Of a stretch of 64,000 nt of DNA, positions 48,701 through 61,917 are shown one piece after another. This DNA is from Klebsormidium nitens (taxonomy: Eukaryota; Streptophyta; Klebsormidiophyceae; Klebsormidiales; Klebsormidiaceae). The stretch spans positions 1 through 64,000 of the forward strand of contig DF237340.1 in the NCBI GenBank assembly GCA_000708835.1. Direction: 5' to 3'. A program made the translations under genes and the position numbers. Positions within the stretch are counted from its first letter, which is position 1. Every line of letters starts with the position of its first letter. A model generated the notes under the pieces. The model saw only the letters and a program-made list of their open reading frames with translations, was not told where the DNA came from and did not search any database.

Positions 48701-50490
48701 ACCGCAGTCGTAATCACCGGCTCGTTGCCCCTCGGCACTTTCTGACCGACTCAGACGCTACAGCCTCATTCAGAGAGGTACCGGTACCACAAAACATACT
48801 CGATCTTCAAGCAGCGAGCTCTTGTCATCAGTAGAACGAGATCCGGTTCCGGCATTGGGAGCGCCCAGGCGAGGGGAGCTAAGGTTGAACCCGCCTCTCT
48901 TTCAGACCTAGCATGTATGAATTCCAGGTTGATGATTTATACGACTGCGGAAATGTGCTTTTCAAAAGGTATATTATATGCACAGGGCCACGTTATGAGG
49001 CTCCGCACTCATGAGCTCCCGGTTAGCATTCTTTCAAATCTGAGCCACGGAAGACAGGCGGCGCAGTTCAGCTTGTCAAAACGCAAGATCGGCCAACTGC
49101 ATGGTCCACGAAACGAGGGCCGAAATGCAAAGGCTTGTTGCGGTCAACCGCTCGGAGATTTGACAAATTGGGTAGACAATTGAAGTCACATGAGAAATAT
49201 GCAACGCCCGGAGCGGCTTGCAGTATGTGCTTTTGACAAACCAAGGGCATGGAAACCTGACTACTCAAGCAGGCAAGGAGAGGCCTTACGACAACATTGT
49301 CCATTGGCTAGAAGGCAAGCCAAACAGTACAAGCTCGTCATTGGCTGCGCAAGCTGTTAAGGAGAGGCAAACACCAAAACAAATAGCAACGTTGGTAGTA
49401 TCAATCGGCCTAAGCTTGAAGCATTCCGAATTGGACGAGGGATGCAAAGCGATGGACGTGCTTCCGAGTAAGGGAGTTCATGAGGAGTCAGAAACGATAG
49501 AAGGCCACTGAAAATTTACAGCCGATGCTTGAGCACTGAAAGACACTAGGAAAGGTGTGCTGTTTGGCTACTAACTGCAGACCACAATGCACACTGGTTG
49601 ACAAAATGTGTGAACTCCCCGCCCCTTGCTCGACTTGCCGAGAAAAGCCAAGACCAAACAACGGGCACAAGAATCCATGCTCCAGTGTCAAAGGCAAAGA
49701 GCAGAGTGCGCTGCATCCGCCCTATTTGAGTCCGCAAAGCAATCAGTCAAGGGCTAGGAAGTGAAGTAAAGTAATTCCTCCGCACAGCATTTCAAAGTCT
49801 CGTCGCCACAGCAAAGGCACGGAACCGCACGGAACTAAATGTGGAAGCGCTCTCCAAGACCGGACCGGACAGCACTCAAGCCAGCGGAAAAGGGAGGAAA
49901 CACCAGAAGTTTCCTTTGCGCCGAGCGAGTCTGATCTGTAGCCATATGAACCTTCCGCCCGGAAACACTTTCAAACGCGGAGGTCATAGCCTTCCGTTCC
50001 GAACACCCGGTACTCACTTTCTTGAGCGGAGACGCGACATCGGCGCTGGCTCGCCATCAGCCAACGGTGGACCGACATTTATTTTTTAACGAAAGGCAGA
50101 CTCCATCAAACTCAGTGGCAAAAGCTGAGTAAACCCACCAACAAACTTCATAACCGCAGCGAGGGAGCAGGACTCGGTGCAATGGGGACTACAACAACAG
50201 GCAGAGTATCTAAGTTTGTAGAAAGGAGCTTAATTCAATGTGTTGACGTCAGGGCAGGAGGAGTGTACCGCAACAGATACTGAATTTTTTCTCTTCTTTG
50301 ACGAGAAATTAATCAAGCGAACCTTGTGTCGGCACGCAGATGAAGAAACGAAGAAGACTACACTCACAAGCATGGCCCAGCGCCCAAGAAGAGCTTCAGG
50401 TCTTCATAGCTTGGACGTGCTCGAACAGAACACTGGTTTGTCATGCTTCCTCATATGTAATCAACCGTCACTAGAAAACCCTTTTGTGAG
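39757..50490. other. Long non-coding interval upstream of the kinase gene
   Basis: No frame looks like a protein: open frames are short, overlap on both strands and have no recognisable motifs. The kinase promoter should lie just above 39757, but no definite TATA box or start is seen. Scattered same-strand copies of a short motif near CGTCATTGGC occur from about 44372 onward. Low GC and A-rich plus-strand stretches appear from about 46 kb. Confidence 0.5.
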
Positions 50491-53400
50491 GCTGGTACGA
50501 AGTGCCCCACTTGGCGTAACGTTCATGGGCGTTCTACAAGGAAGCGTTTTTAAAAACCCGTTTCGTACGTGCGAAAAAACACAGATGGGCATCCACATGG
50601 TATTGGTGTCCAAATGCAGATGTAGAAAAGGACAAACCGACAAATCACAGCGTTCAAGTGTTATTTTAGATCCATGAAGCCTCTGTGGTATAGACACTGA
50701 AATACTGCGTTGCAAGGTCCAGCAAACAACAATTCAGAGCGAGTCGCATCCTTTCTTGAATGGTCATTCGGAACTTCAGAAAGGCAACCCATAGAAACAA
50801 GAGAGCGCGGCTCCAAGAAGTCAAATGGTCATCCTGTGCAGAGCCCAAGCTGCCTCGGAAGCGCTCTTTCATGGTGCGAATGCGAGGGCCAGCGTGGAGA
50901 CCTTGTCACTAGCATTGTCAACCAAAAGCTGTAGAAACGAGCGGCAGAGCGTTCAGAACATGAAGACTGGAAGGAAGGCGGGGGCTTCCGAAACGGCCTC
51001 ACCATGACTCCATGTTATCGGACAAGCAAAAGCTCCGTTGACATGTAATTGTCATTAACTGGAGCTCGTCATGGGCACTACGGCTAAAGGGAATGAAGCG
51101 GCAGAATTCAACCAGCCCTGTGCAAAGCCAAACGAACAAAGCCAAACGAACCGAGAAAAACAAAGACCAAAATACTACAGGGGAAGTCTGAAGAAAATAG
51201 GAAGCTCGCCGATGGCTCCCGCCCACGCTGGACGGTGGGCCCCAATCAGTTCGGTACCAGGGGCCCTCTGAGATTGTTGACGGTGGCTGGCAGATTTGGG
51301 TGCCACGCCGTTAGACCTTCATTACGGCTTCGAACACAAGAAGACTGCATGCACGTGGGCATCAATCTACTTCTAGATACTTGGTACAAAGAGGGGATCT
51401 AAGAATTCACTCCAATCGGAAAGGCCCCGAAAGCGGTGCTACAAGCATGCCAAGTCCCCCGAAGCTTGGGACCAGAAGCTTCCCCTTTGCAACAAAGCCA
51501 TTTGCGTCTTCTACATAACTCTGAAAAGTCGGAACCTGCTCAAACGACGCGTACGCTTGCTGGCTGAGACCGGTCGTCATGAACCGGTTGCGGCATACTT
51601 TTTCTTCCGAAGCAACGCCTCCAGTACAGAAATAATGAGCTTGGCGCGCAGCTGCACCAGCATTGGACCTTGTCATTGGTGACCCGTCACAATGCGCAAT
51701 CGACGGCTGGCTACAAAGTCCTTTCAACCAAGGCAATCCGTAGCTTTCGTGTCGCCTTTCGGTGACACGAGAAGGCGTTTGAATAGTGAGACGAATGTTG
51801 TCACGTGCACTGAACTCAAATTGGACATCCAAGAAGAGACGTTATTCTCATGATATCGGGAAGGCTCCCGACAAGACGAGAAAGATAAGAGTGAGAATTC
51901 TCAGGCTGGGTTGCTATACCAGCATCGACCAAAACACATGACCCGGGGGCTTTACGGCGAACAATCATATGAGCACGCCATCAAGTCATCGAACCGCACG
52001 GCATGTTTAGCGCCAATCTTTCCTACCCACGGTTTAAGAATGGCCACCAAAGGCGAATCCTAGAGAGGTTGTGGGCAGGTCTGGAAAGATCGTGACTAAG
52101 AAGAGCGCCCGGTTCATTGCAAGGGGCCACCATATCGTCCGGTGGGCGCTCACGTACAATTGCGAAGTGTCCTCCGACTACTTCTCGTTTGAAACGAACG
52201 CCTAATTTTCCGTCTACAGGAAAGTGAACCATCCATCTGATCTGCTCAAGGGTCGTTGGCCGTCCCACTATCGTTCCCGCGGTTGGCCCGTAATCTGCCA
52301 TCCAGCGGAACTCGTCATCGGCCTCCTGGTCGAGTCAAGCGGTATTAAGAATCTGACGGTGGTGAACGTCCTACTTCAGAAACCTTAAAGGAAGGGGGTC
52401 TTTGCTGTACGGACTTCCAGCTTGAAAACTAGATGCCCAGCACGAAATACAGTCGGCCCTGACCGGGAGCAAGTGGTCAAAAGGCCCTGCGGAGCTGTCG
52501 GTAATACAACGCGTTGGAACACTCTTGACCAAAGAGGGCGCGCAATCAAGCGGAACGATCACGTAGGCGTGATCAGATTAGGAAGCAATTTGACTAAGGG
52601 TTCGTGAAGAACATGTATATCAGGCTGATTAATAGACAAAATAACAAGGGAGCAACTCAAAGCAAGCACGCAAGCAACTCGTGGCCATTCCGGCCTCCTT
52701 CTCAAGCTTCAAGGACATTTTGGCGTCGTCATTGTGAGGCTCGGGTATTTAGCGAAGGCGCTCTGATGCGCATGGGCATCGGTCTGGTGGATCCGCATTG
52801 CCAGTCAACATCGTGTGACTTGGGGATTCAGAACAAGCACTGGAAACTTAAACGTAACATCAATTGATCAAAATCCATAGCTGCGGAAGTGTTAACTTTG
52901 CCAATTGTCCACTTCCTGGAGGGGGGAACTGTTCCTTGTGCAAACGATTATCAAAACTATGCGGAAAGAAAGAGGCGTCAAAGCGTCAAGCATGTAATCA
53001 GGCAGCGGGAAAAGAGATATCGACTTGAGGGACGAGGACCTTGAATTTAAGCCGGTCACTATGCAATTACATGGATGTTTGTGGACGTGCCTCAGACAAA
53101 AGCAAGCCAAAGAGTCTGATGCAATCAGGTGCATCATCTTTCGGTGCTCTTCCTTGGCGGAACAAAGAAAGTCATACCGCGCACAGATGCACTGCCCAAG
53201 GCCCAGTGCGCACACGTGCACTACGCAAGGCCTTGAATATATGATGCCTGGTTGAAATTGGCTGTCAAGCTGTAGACTTCTTCATGGACAGTTGAAGAAT
53301 GGCACAAGAAAGCAACGAAAGCGTAATGTAAGGATAGCAGGAGCATCAGGTTACAACCTCCATCAAAATGCATGACTTTGCAGGATCTCATAGAAAGAGG

Positions 53401-53730
53401 GAGGGGTAAAGAACGCAGCACTGAAGGAGGAGCGGCCCCTTAAGTTGTCAAGCAATCTGCAGGCAGTCACCCAAATGCACATGAACAGGTATCGAAAAGG
53501 AGGTAGAGTCTGCAAGCGAGGGTTAAGGTCTGCAATCAACACCAATTGCTGACTGCATTGTTGCTGATTAGTGCTTGAGCAAGCTAGGTCTTATGTTGAG
53601 CTAGAAAGCGGCGACGCCTCCGCAAGAAACCGCTGGCGATGCATGGCGCACCAACGGTAACGCCAGCGGCCGTTGCACGTCATGGACCTCTTTTTCATTG
53701 AACAAGACTCACAGCACGTTCAAAAAGGGC

Positions 53731-53758
53731 AAAAAAAAAAAAAAAAAAAAAAAAAAAA
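53731..53758 (+). repeat. Poly(A) tract, 28 A
   Basis: A run of 28 A on the plus strand. It could be a simple repeat or the tail of a retroposed sequence; no target duplication was recognised around it. Confidence 0.95.
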
Positions 53759-53814
53759 CGCACTTGGATGGTCTTCCAAGCTCAAACGCACTAGGATGGT
53801 TTTCCAAGCTCAAA
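53759..53814 (+). repeat. 28-bp tandem duplication next to the poly(A) tract
   Basis: Two adjacent 28-base units beginning CGCACT and ending CCAAGCTCAAA, differing at two positions. The unit starts exactly where the A run ends. Confidence 0.9.
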
Positions 53815-55544
53815 CGTTGGGAACTCGAATCCTTAGCGAACTATGCTAGCTGCTACTTTATATTGCTGGGCAGGACGCACTGTTTGCACACGCCAACTAG
53901 GCCAAGGCTCGGACGTGGAAGCGGTCTTGTGACGCACGCCTGCATCCCGTTTTACTTCCTCCCAGCCAAACAACTCACCAAATTTATCCTTGCAAAGCCC
54001 AGCATGATCCAGGTGAGCAAGTAGAGAGCTCCGTTATCCGAAAACGGCCGTTTCTACCTGGAGTGCAATCGTGCAAACGAAAAGTAGGACATGTCGAATA
54101 GACCGAGAGTAGGTTCTCAAATGTGGGCTGTGCTCCAATAGACCTTGGAAGGCGTCAACGCCCAATCGAAACCCAACGCAGCCAACGGGTAGCATAGGCA
54201 AGCATTGCACCCGATACTTAAGATGGCCGACCACTCTGAACGGACACAGAGGAGGGTGGCAAGTAGCACCTACCAATAACATGTTGCGGACGCTTGATCC
54301 GCTTTTACAACCAATGGAACAGTATCATTGAAGCAGCAGAGTCAAAGCCCAAAAGCACTTGGCAAGATATGAAAAATCTGACTACCGCTACGATCGAAGC
54401 TTCATCTGAGTTCCCGACGGGTCGCCTTGTTAACCAGACCTTGTTTTCAAGTGAAATGCAATTTGACGCGAGGTGCGCCTGAGTTCCAGCTTCAGTTTCT
54501 AGGAGCCATCGGAACGATTTGTCCTTTGCTGAACAAATTTACCACTAGCGACGTCCTCATTAGCCGCATATATAAAAGCCGACAAAAAAAGGGTCTAACA
54601 CCGGCAGAATTGTATCAAGGGGGCAGTCTCGAGTGGTCAGCAAAAAAGAGCAACCTCGCGTTAGTTTGGCCAAAAACTGTGTGTTGGAAAGCGGGCCTCC
54701 GGAACCGGGGAAAACCCCTCTGGTTCAGTGAACCAGGAGAAGCACGTCATTGGCCTCACAATCGAAACTATCCCAAGTTGCAAAAAGTATTCTGAACCTG
54801 AAAGTGTTGAGATGGCAGAAAGAAGGGCCACTTGGGGCCAAACCTGATGTTGGCTTGACCTCAGAATCACACAGAACAGAACGTTCATCGCTTTCTGGCG
54901 GGTACTTTTGTTGGGTGGATTCGACCGCTTTACTTGTAAAGAAACCGGATCGGCGTCAACACGAGCTACCAAACTCAGACGCGGGTTGGTCTGAACAGCA
55001 AAGGGTACACGGGCGAAGCCGAATGCATCTTGCATCCGCAAAGTCTAGGCGCGTCACCTGATTTTTCCGCCGACGTTAAGTCAGCGCTCGAGTTTCACAC
55101 TCGCTCCCCTTCTGCCTGCCCCTGCCGCTCAAGTAGGAATCGGTGAATAAGGTTCGCATCGGAGTTGAGAGCGGTGGTTTACCTGCAAAATGAAGTACAA
55201 GAGCAATGGTCAGCTTCATCATCCCTTTGTTATCTGCAAGACGTCCTGTGCGTTGGTGTCGACCAAACGAGCCGGGAAAGTTTTAGTCGACTGGCAATTG
55301 CGAAAACACGGAGAAGCAACTACGCCAACAACCCAAGCACACAAGCTTTTCAAAGCTTGCTGCTGCTTGACGACTCGACGATTCTGGACATGTATTTTTG
55401 AGGTTTGGGGTTCTTTTCCCAACCGTATACAGCTGTCACAAGACATCTTTTCGTGAAGAGGGAGACAGGGTGCCCCACCAGGTATGATATTCATGGGGTA
55501 CTTACTGGAAAGAAATCCGAAAAACCGTATTATAAAAGGCACAC

Positions 55545-55621
55545 ATATGGGAATGCTACTAAAATAACCAAAGCCGTTCATTTTAGTAGCATTCCCATAT
55601 CACCGTAGTCTGTGACTACGG
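55545..55621. repeat. Perfect 21-bp hairpin followed by an 8-bp hairpin
   Basis: 55545-55565 (ATATGGGAATGCTACTAAAA plus T) is the exact reverse complement of 55580-55600, with a 14-base loop. Immediately after, 55603-55610 (CCGTAGTC) pairs with 55614-55621 (GACTACGG) across a 3-base loop. It could be a small-RNA precursor, a structured transcript or the remnant of a foldback transposon. Confidence 0.9.
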
Positions 55622-58600
55622 ATGTGACAAAGACAGGGGGCATAAAGATAGATGCACGGAAACATGGAGGAGGCCTACGACCTTCAATGGTTTTGCAGTG
55701 CAGCCTCTTACTAGGAAGTGAAACCTCCATTTGACTAACAGATGATGTCAAAGGCGTCCTAAGGAATTGCGACGTCACGCTCAATCGATCTGGACTTCAC
55801 CTTACATCTCCTGAAACAACAATGTTCAAGCTATGCCTTGGCACGATAGTCCGCAACCAACTACCAGATGGTACGCTTGCAAGCGCGCCACAGTGAAGCC
55901 TCGTCATTGGCTTTCCTTTCTACGCGAACGACATAGAACGGACAGCACATAGCGCGGCTGACGACAACGGTTGAAAGCTGCCAAAGCGGCTCTACCGCAA
56001 CTGCGTGCCGTCGGACCCAAAAGTAGAGTAAGTGACAGCTTGTGTCATACAGCGCTCGTCATTGGCACGCATTGAGAAAGGGAGAGAGCAGCACAGCGGT
56101 AATGAGCCTCGTCCAACCTCAAAACAAGCAGGAGCAAAAAGAAGAATCGCACTCAGAATGGACGAAGCTAGAGGAGCCAGCTTGATCCCCATTTGCACTG
56201 GTAAGCTGCGAGGGGGCCTTCTGAGACCGTGAATGTTGATGGCAAAAGCAGATGCCACATGTGGAATCTTCATTGGCCTCCTCAAAACAAAAAGTGGGCA
56301 TCGAACTACACCCGAATGCTGAGATCGAAAATTGTATTTGTTGAAGCTGTGCTATGAAAGTGGCGCCAAAAGCGGTGCTCCAAGCATGCCACGTCCCCCG
56401 AAGCTTGAGACCAGCAGCTCTGACATTTAAAAGCTCCTCACGTCGTCTACATCTTTTCATCGAGTAACAGGCGTTAAAGTGGTCCAACCGGCTGGCCGAG
56501 TCTGATCAGTAGGGACCGGTTCCTACGGCAACCATCTGACGCTGAGGGTTTTTTTCGCAGCAATGCCTCCAACACAACATGGCCGAGCATGGCGCGCAGC
56601 TGCCCAGCCTGTAGTTTGTCATCAGCGACTTTCGGCACCGTGGGCAAATGACGGCTTGCGACAAGGTCCTTCCGGAGGACTTAGTCCTGGGCTTCGAAAT
56701 CGCCTCAGTGAAATAAGAGGCGTCAAACGTGAACATGGGTGGTGCTAAGGGCATTGACACATAGCGAGGACATCGACGGGCAGCGAGTCCCCGTCACAGT
56801 GAGTACGAGGCGTGAGCGGAGTTTTGGGTTCTCAAGCAAGGGCTGTCGAGCACCGTTGTACATCAGGTTGTGCAACAAATGCAGGAACTAAAGATTAAGC
56901 AGCTCATCTCTGAAGCAAGCGGAAACGGATAGTCTAATACCGCCATTCCGGCTCGCTCCCAATCTGTTTCGACGACAACCTTGCATCATGAGGCTTGGGC
57001 GAAAGGTGCATAACCCAACTGGTGCGCAAGCGCATCAGTCTGAATAATCCGCGTCGCCGATCTACAATATCCGAGGTAAACAATTCCGAACGAGCGGATG
57101 GCAATTTAGACTCTACATAAGCTGTTCGAACTCCCTGATCGAGGAAGTGGTGAGTCTGCCAGTTCTGATTGTCAGAAGGGAACTGTTTGCCTTTGCTCAA
57201 ACAGGACGGAAAGGAAGACGCCGCCTGGTATGAAATGCGGCAGCGAAAGAACCGGAGTACAAGTCGGAAATACGAAGGCGGTAAGTTCTCAGCCGGAGGA
57301 AAGGGCTTCAACTGCACAGACGCACTGTGAAAGGCGCCTAGGAATAGTCGGCATGTCTCTGACAAATGGCATGTCAATCTGTAAAGTTCGTCATAGGCAG
57401 TCGCAGATTTGGCCCAGAAAGACCGGTGATGAAGCCTGATGTAGCCACAACAATCTGTCTCCAAAAAATAATAGCATTTAGAGAGGTTTGAGGAAGACAG
57501 GAGAGGAGCCAGAATGAGTTGTGAGTGTTAAGTTGCCGGACCCGCAGATCTTTGCAAAGACTCAAACGTATGCGCGAGCCAGGATACGGAGCACACGCTG
57601 ACAAAGAAAGTGACGATCGAGGTACACGTTTGGCACCATCGGCGGACTCCGGTTTTGCTACAAAAAAGCGTGACGAACGACATCCCCAGACGAAGAGTGG
57701 CAAGCCCTCAGAAGCTGACCTGGGAATGGCGCAACAAAGTGAACACCAGTCGCAATGTACTTCATGGACCTCTCTCGAACGAGTGAGTTTCAGAGCATCC
57801 TAGAAAACGCACTTTGTCGGAATTCAACCACTGAAGCAGCACATGCTTCTAACCTCGGCGGGTTGTATTGGACGCAATTGTTTACTTGCTGGAAAGTGCT
57901 GCGGACTGCAAAAGCCAAGTAGAGCAGGGCCTCAGAAGCTCGACTTGGCCGATGGTGATGCACGTTAGCACCAGGACTTGCATCTTCCTGGCCAGACAGT
58001 TTGATACGGATAGAGCCGCCAAACCTACCTAGAACAGGAAGAAGAACGTTGTATTGTCCAGAGAGAACCATCCTTACAAGCAGTTCCAAGACCATTTAAA
58101 GAACAAGCAGGAAGTTGGAAATGGTCAGACAGGTAGTGTGCACTTTTGAATTGTAACGCGAAAAATACAGGTAGGGACACGTGCGTCAACATCCGAACAG
58201 GAAGTAGAGCAAAAAAAGTGCGAACAATTGAAAGGACCAAGTACTTTCATCAGAGCCGGGATCGGAACGAGCTAGCAGGGATCAGCGAGAAACAGGACAA
58301 GGTGGTTGCATGATCCGTTTTCTGCAAGAAATGTCGAAGCGGCATGATCACCAAAGTGAGCGCAAAAGATAGCTAACAGAAACTTCGATTAAATACGTAC
58401 GTTCAAGCTTACCCCGAACATACAACATCGTAGCGTGCGCAGATTGCTTTTCAAAGTCGGCGTCTAGAGGGAACAGCCGCGCCTATCTTCGATCATTCTT
58501 GTCTAGAGCCATCAGGTAACCACAAGTTCCTTGACAAGATCTGCCATGGAAACAAGTCCTCATTGCTCAGAAGGGAAAAAGGCAGGCTTCGTTATCAACG

Positions 58601-59083
58601 ACTTCATTCAGGGGGTCAGACAGATTCAGGGTTAGGGACCGAGAGCGACTTTCAGCCAAAAATGGAGCACTTGTCAGGCAGGCCTCACGTCCAGAAACAG
58701 ATTTTCATTGGTGTTCCAAAGCACTAGTAGAAGAGCGCGTCATCGGCCTCCTTACAAGAAAAGAACTCCCATATTGCAGGAAACGGCCGTGAAGGTCGAC
58801 GGACAGAGCTGGCAGAAGAAGAGACACTTGAACCCGAAGCTATTGGCAGCAATACACGTTAAGCAAGATGACGGATCCCATGGGGCACATCAGCCGCCCG
58901 AAAGCCTTGTATGCCCGCTCTTGTCGGCAGCTCAGACACCGACAATTTTGCAGACCCGTGCGGAAATGACTGACCAGGGGCAACGGTGAGAACGTGGCAG
59001 TCCCCAAATTGCGCGCTGGGACAAGCAGCCTCCGACCCGCACAAATTTCGAACAACCAGACTTCACAGAATGACATGGGGGAT

Positions 59084-59165
59084 CCCTCTACACGTACGAT
59101 TCAGTAGAGGGTCAAAGCCCACTTTGACCAATGCATCTCTGTGGGCCCATGGGTCGAAGCCCATG
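59084..59165. repeat. Cluster of three short hairpins
   Basis: CCCTCTAC (59084-59091) pairs with GTAGAGGG (59104-59111); GGTCAAAG (59110-59117) pairs with CTTTGACC (59122-59129) across CCCA; CATGGG (59148-59153) pairs with CCCATG (59160-59165). The first two overlap by two bases. They could form a structured RNA on either strand; no known RNA family is recognised. Confidence 0.6.
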
Positions 59166-61342
59166 AAGTTCATCACCTGACCTTTTCAACGGAAACACGA
59201 GTGCTCAAACCCCACAACCCAGTACCGCTGCTGCCTGCCGCTTTCGCACGAAACGAAGATCAAGCCGCAGCAGTTTAAGTGGTCGTTGGTGTCTTACCTG
59301 CAAAGAAGGCACAGAACGGTGGTTAGCTGTCTTATGTCTTTGCTGCCACCTTGAAGTCAAACGCGTTGTTTTCAACCAAGCGATCTAAGAGAATAAAGTC
59401 AACGGGCACCCTCGAATAATCAGGAAGATCAACCACGGCCAACAGACGAAGCACGACACTTTTTGATAGTGCACCCTTTGTGTGACTAGCACACCTTAGA
59501 TCAAAGCTCTTCGTAACTCGAAGCTCAAAGTGCAACCTACTGGTTACGCACTCTTGGAGGCGCCCAAACCACCAAACGCTCCTCATAACACAGGTATTTG
59601 CGCAACGTTCCACGATTCGGCCAAAGACAGTCATAATCCATTACAACGCAAAGTCTGATTTAAAATCCTCGATGTCCAGGGGAGTAGCCTAGCATCCGCA
59701 ACCTACTATTGTAAGTCCGTGTGGAAATATCCAACGAATTGAAGGACCCCTAAGTCAGCGTGCATCTAGCCAGGAGTATTTTGCACAAAGCATTCTGCCG
59801 AACGAAACCAACCAACCAGAGAGCATTCTCAAAGGCTGGCCTTAAGTCCACGCATGGATGTGGCGCCGTCAAGGGGCCATTTTCCAGCTCATCGTGGGCC
59901 GTTTCATTCAAAAGAGGTTGCGCCAGGACAATAGGCTTCCAATGTCAAAACAGACTAGAGAAAAACTCAAGGTTCCACCGACGGATTGAAGGTTGGTGGC
60001 ATTGACAGCTCAGAAACCCAAGCATAGAACCCTCTTTGAAGAACGCAGAAAAGCAGCTCAAGTCCAAACATGCACCCGGCAGTAAAGCTCAACGGCTCGA
60101 TATCCCCGAACATAATCGAGTGACATTTTAGCTTCCTCTGTCTGAAGAGAGCTGTCACGAAAGCTGATCTGTGAGACGGGTACGGAGTGCCCCACCTGGC
60201 ATGATTATCATGGGCTATGGACAAGGAGGCAATCCTTGAACCGCTTATACGTGCAACAAAAACGATAACTCCCATCCTCACCATTTTACTGATGCAAATT
60301 AAAGAATAGAGGGAGAGAAAAGAGAGTACCGCAAAAAAGGATGAAGTGTAGATCTTTGGGATCTCTGCCACTTCAGTAAATTAGGGCATGATCCAACAAC
60401 GAGAGACACGAAGTTTCGTTTAATTTGCAATCGACATCAAAGGGCATCCTCACAGAAGACAACTTTGCGCTGAAAAGACAGCGACTCTACAAAACGCAAA
60501 CAGGCGAGAAACTACGATGTCCAAGCGGCCTAGGACACTGGTGCGTCGAATTCTTTACATTACTGCGCCAGCGTGGTTGGCTTTCATCACTGACTCCCAT
60601 ACAAACAACTTTTCGAAACGGACTGCATAGCTCTGTAGAAGCGCCCATTTCTTTGGCGAGCAACTCGACTAATCTCCGTGCCATCGGACCAGCAATTCAA
60701 CCAGGGCTGGCAAGAACCAAGGCTGGCTAGTAATACTTACCAGATGGAAGTCGTTATCGGCTTGTTGAAAGAAAATGCAAAAAGCAGCAAAGCCGTAACC
60801 GGGCTCAATGCATTACTGGCAAACCCGAAACAAGCAAAGAAACGCAGCCAAGCTCACTCTAAAGAGCAGCGCTCGCCGATGGCTCCTGTGCACGGTAAGA
60901 AGTCGACCCGGATTGGGGTGCAAGAGCTACCTTCTGTACTGAGGAATGATGGCAGAACTAGACGCCACCCAAGAATCATCATTGCATGGCCAGAAAAAGA
61001 AAGCGGTGTTCGTGGGCATCAAGCTGATTCTAAGAAGACTGACATCAAAGGTCTTCTTCTCTGGTTGAGGCAGTGGTGAAAAAAAGCGATGCGGCAAGCA
61101 CGTCACGTCAAATCCCGGGCACTTGTTGGTCGCTTCGCAGCACGGCAACCGTTTCCGGAGCGTGTGTGGCCCAACTAGTTCCTCAGATATTCGTTGGTAG
61201 CAATGGAAACGGAACTTACGTTCCAAAGCAACGCCTCCGACAACATGATGAGCTCGGTGCCTGGTGGCATCGGATCGTGATCTCGTCATTGGCAAAGTCT
61301 ATGTGCGCAAGCGATGGCTTGACATAAGCCCTTCCAAGTAAC

Positions 61343-61917
61343 NNNNNNNNNNNNNNNNNNNNNNNNNNNNNNNNNNNNNNNNNNNNNNNNNNNNNNNNNN
61401 NNNNNNNNNNNNNNNNNNNNNNNNNNNNNNNNNNNNNNNNNNNNNNNNNNNNNNNNNNNNNNNNNNNNNNNNNNNNNNNNNNNNNNNNNNNNNNNNNNNN
61501 NNNNNNNNNNNNNNNNNNNNNNNNNNNNNNNNNNNNNNNNNNNNNNNNNNNNNNNNNNNNNNNNNNNNNNNNNNNNNNNNNNNNNNNNNNNNNNNNNNNN
61601 NNNNNNNNNNNNNNNNNNNNNNNNNNNNNNNNNNNNNNNNNNNNNNNNNNNNNNNNNNNNNNNNNNNNNNNNNNNNNNNNNNNNNNNNNNNNNNNNNNNN
61701 NNNNNNNNNNNNNNNNNNNNNNNNNNNNNNNNNNNNNNNNNNNNNNNNNNNNNNNNNNNNNNNNNNNNNNNNNNNNNNNNNNNNNNNNNNNNNNNNNNNN
61801 NNNNNNNNNNNNNNNNNNNNNNNNNNNNNNNNNNNNNNNNNNNNNNNNNNNNNNNNNNNNNNNNNNNNNNNNNNNNNNNNNNNNNNNNNNNNNNNNNNNN
61901 NNNNNNNNNNNNNNNNN
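61343..61917. other. Assembly gap, 575 N
   Basis: Unknown sequence. It begins inside the third copy of anchor 2 of the long tandem repeat, so repeat structure probably broke the assembly. Confidence 0.98.

Larger units (their letters stand above)
50491..61342 (+). repeat. Diverged long tandem repeat, period about 4.8-5 kb
   Basis: Two anchor segments each occur three times in the same order and strand. Anchor 1, with GTGCCCCAC and CATGGG about 20 bases apart, is at about 50496-50545, 55464-55513 and 60181-60230. Anchor 2, with CAACGCCTCC or CAATGCCTCC followed by a GAGC-type stretch, is at about 51605-51750, 56560-56690 and 61220-61342. A third segment (AAAGCGGTGCTMCAAGCATGCC) occurs at about 51431 and 56370. 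Identity is roughly 65-80 percent over the anchors by eye. No protein is recognised in the unit; it may be an old segmental duplication or a decayed element. Confidence 0.6.

Noticed and set aside
51407-61295. Minus-strand frames with some shared residues (MTRS, GGVA) among the long repeat copies
   Set aside because: Similarity of the DNA repeats explains the shared residues; the frames are broken differently in each copy and show no recognisable domain.
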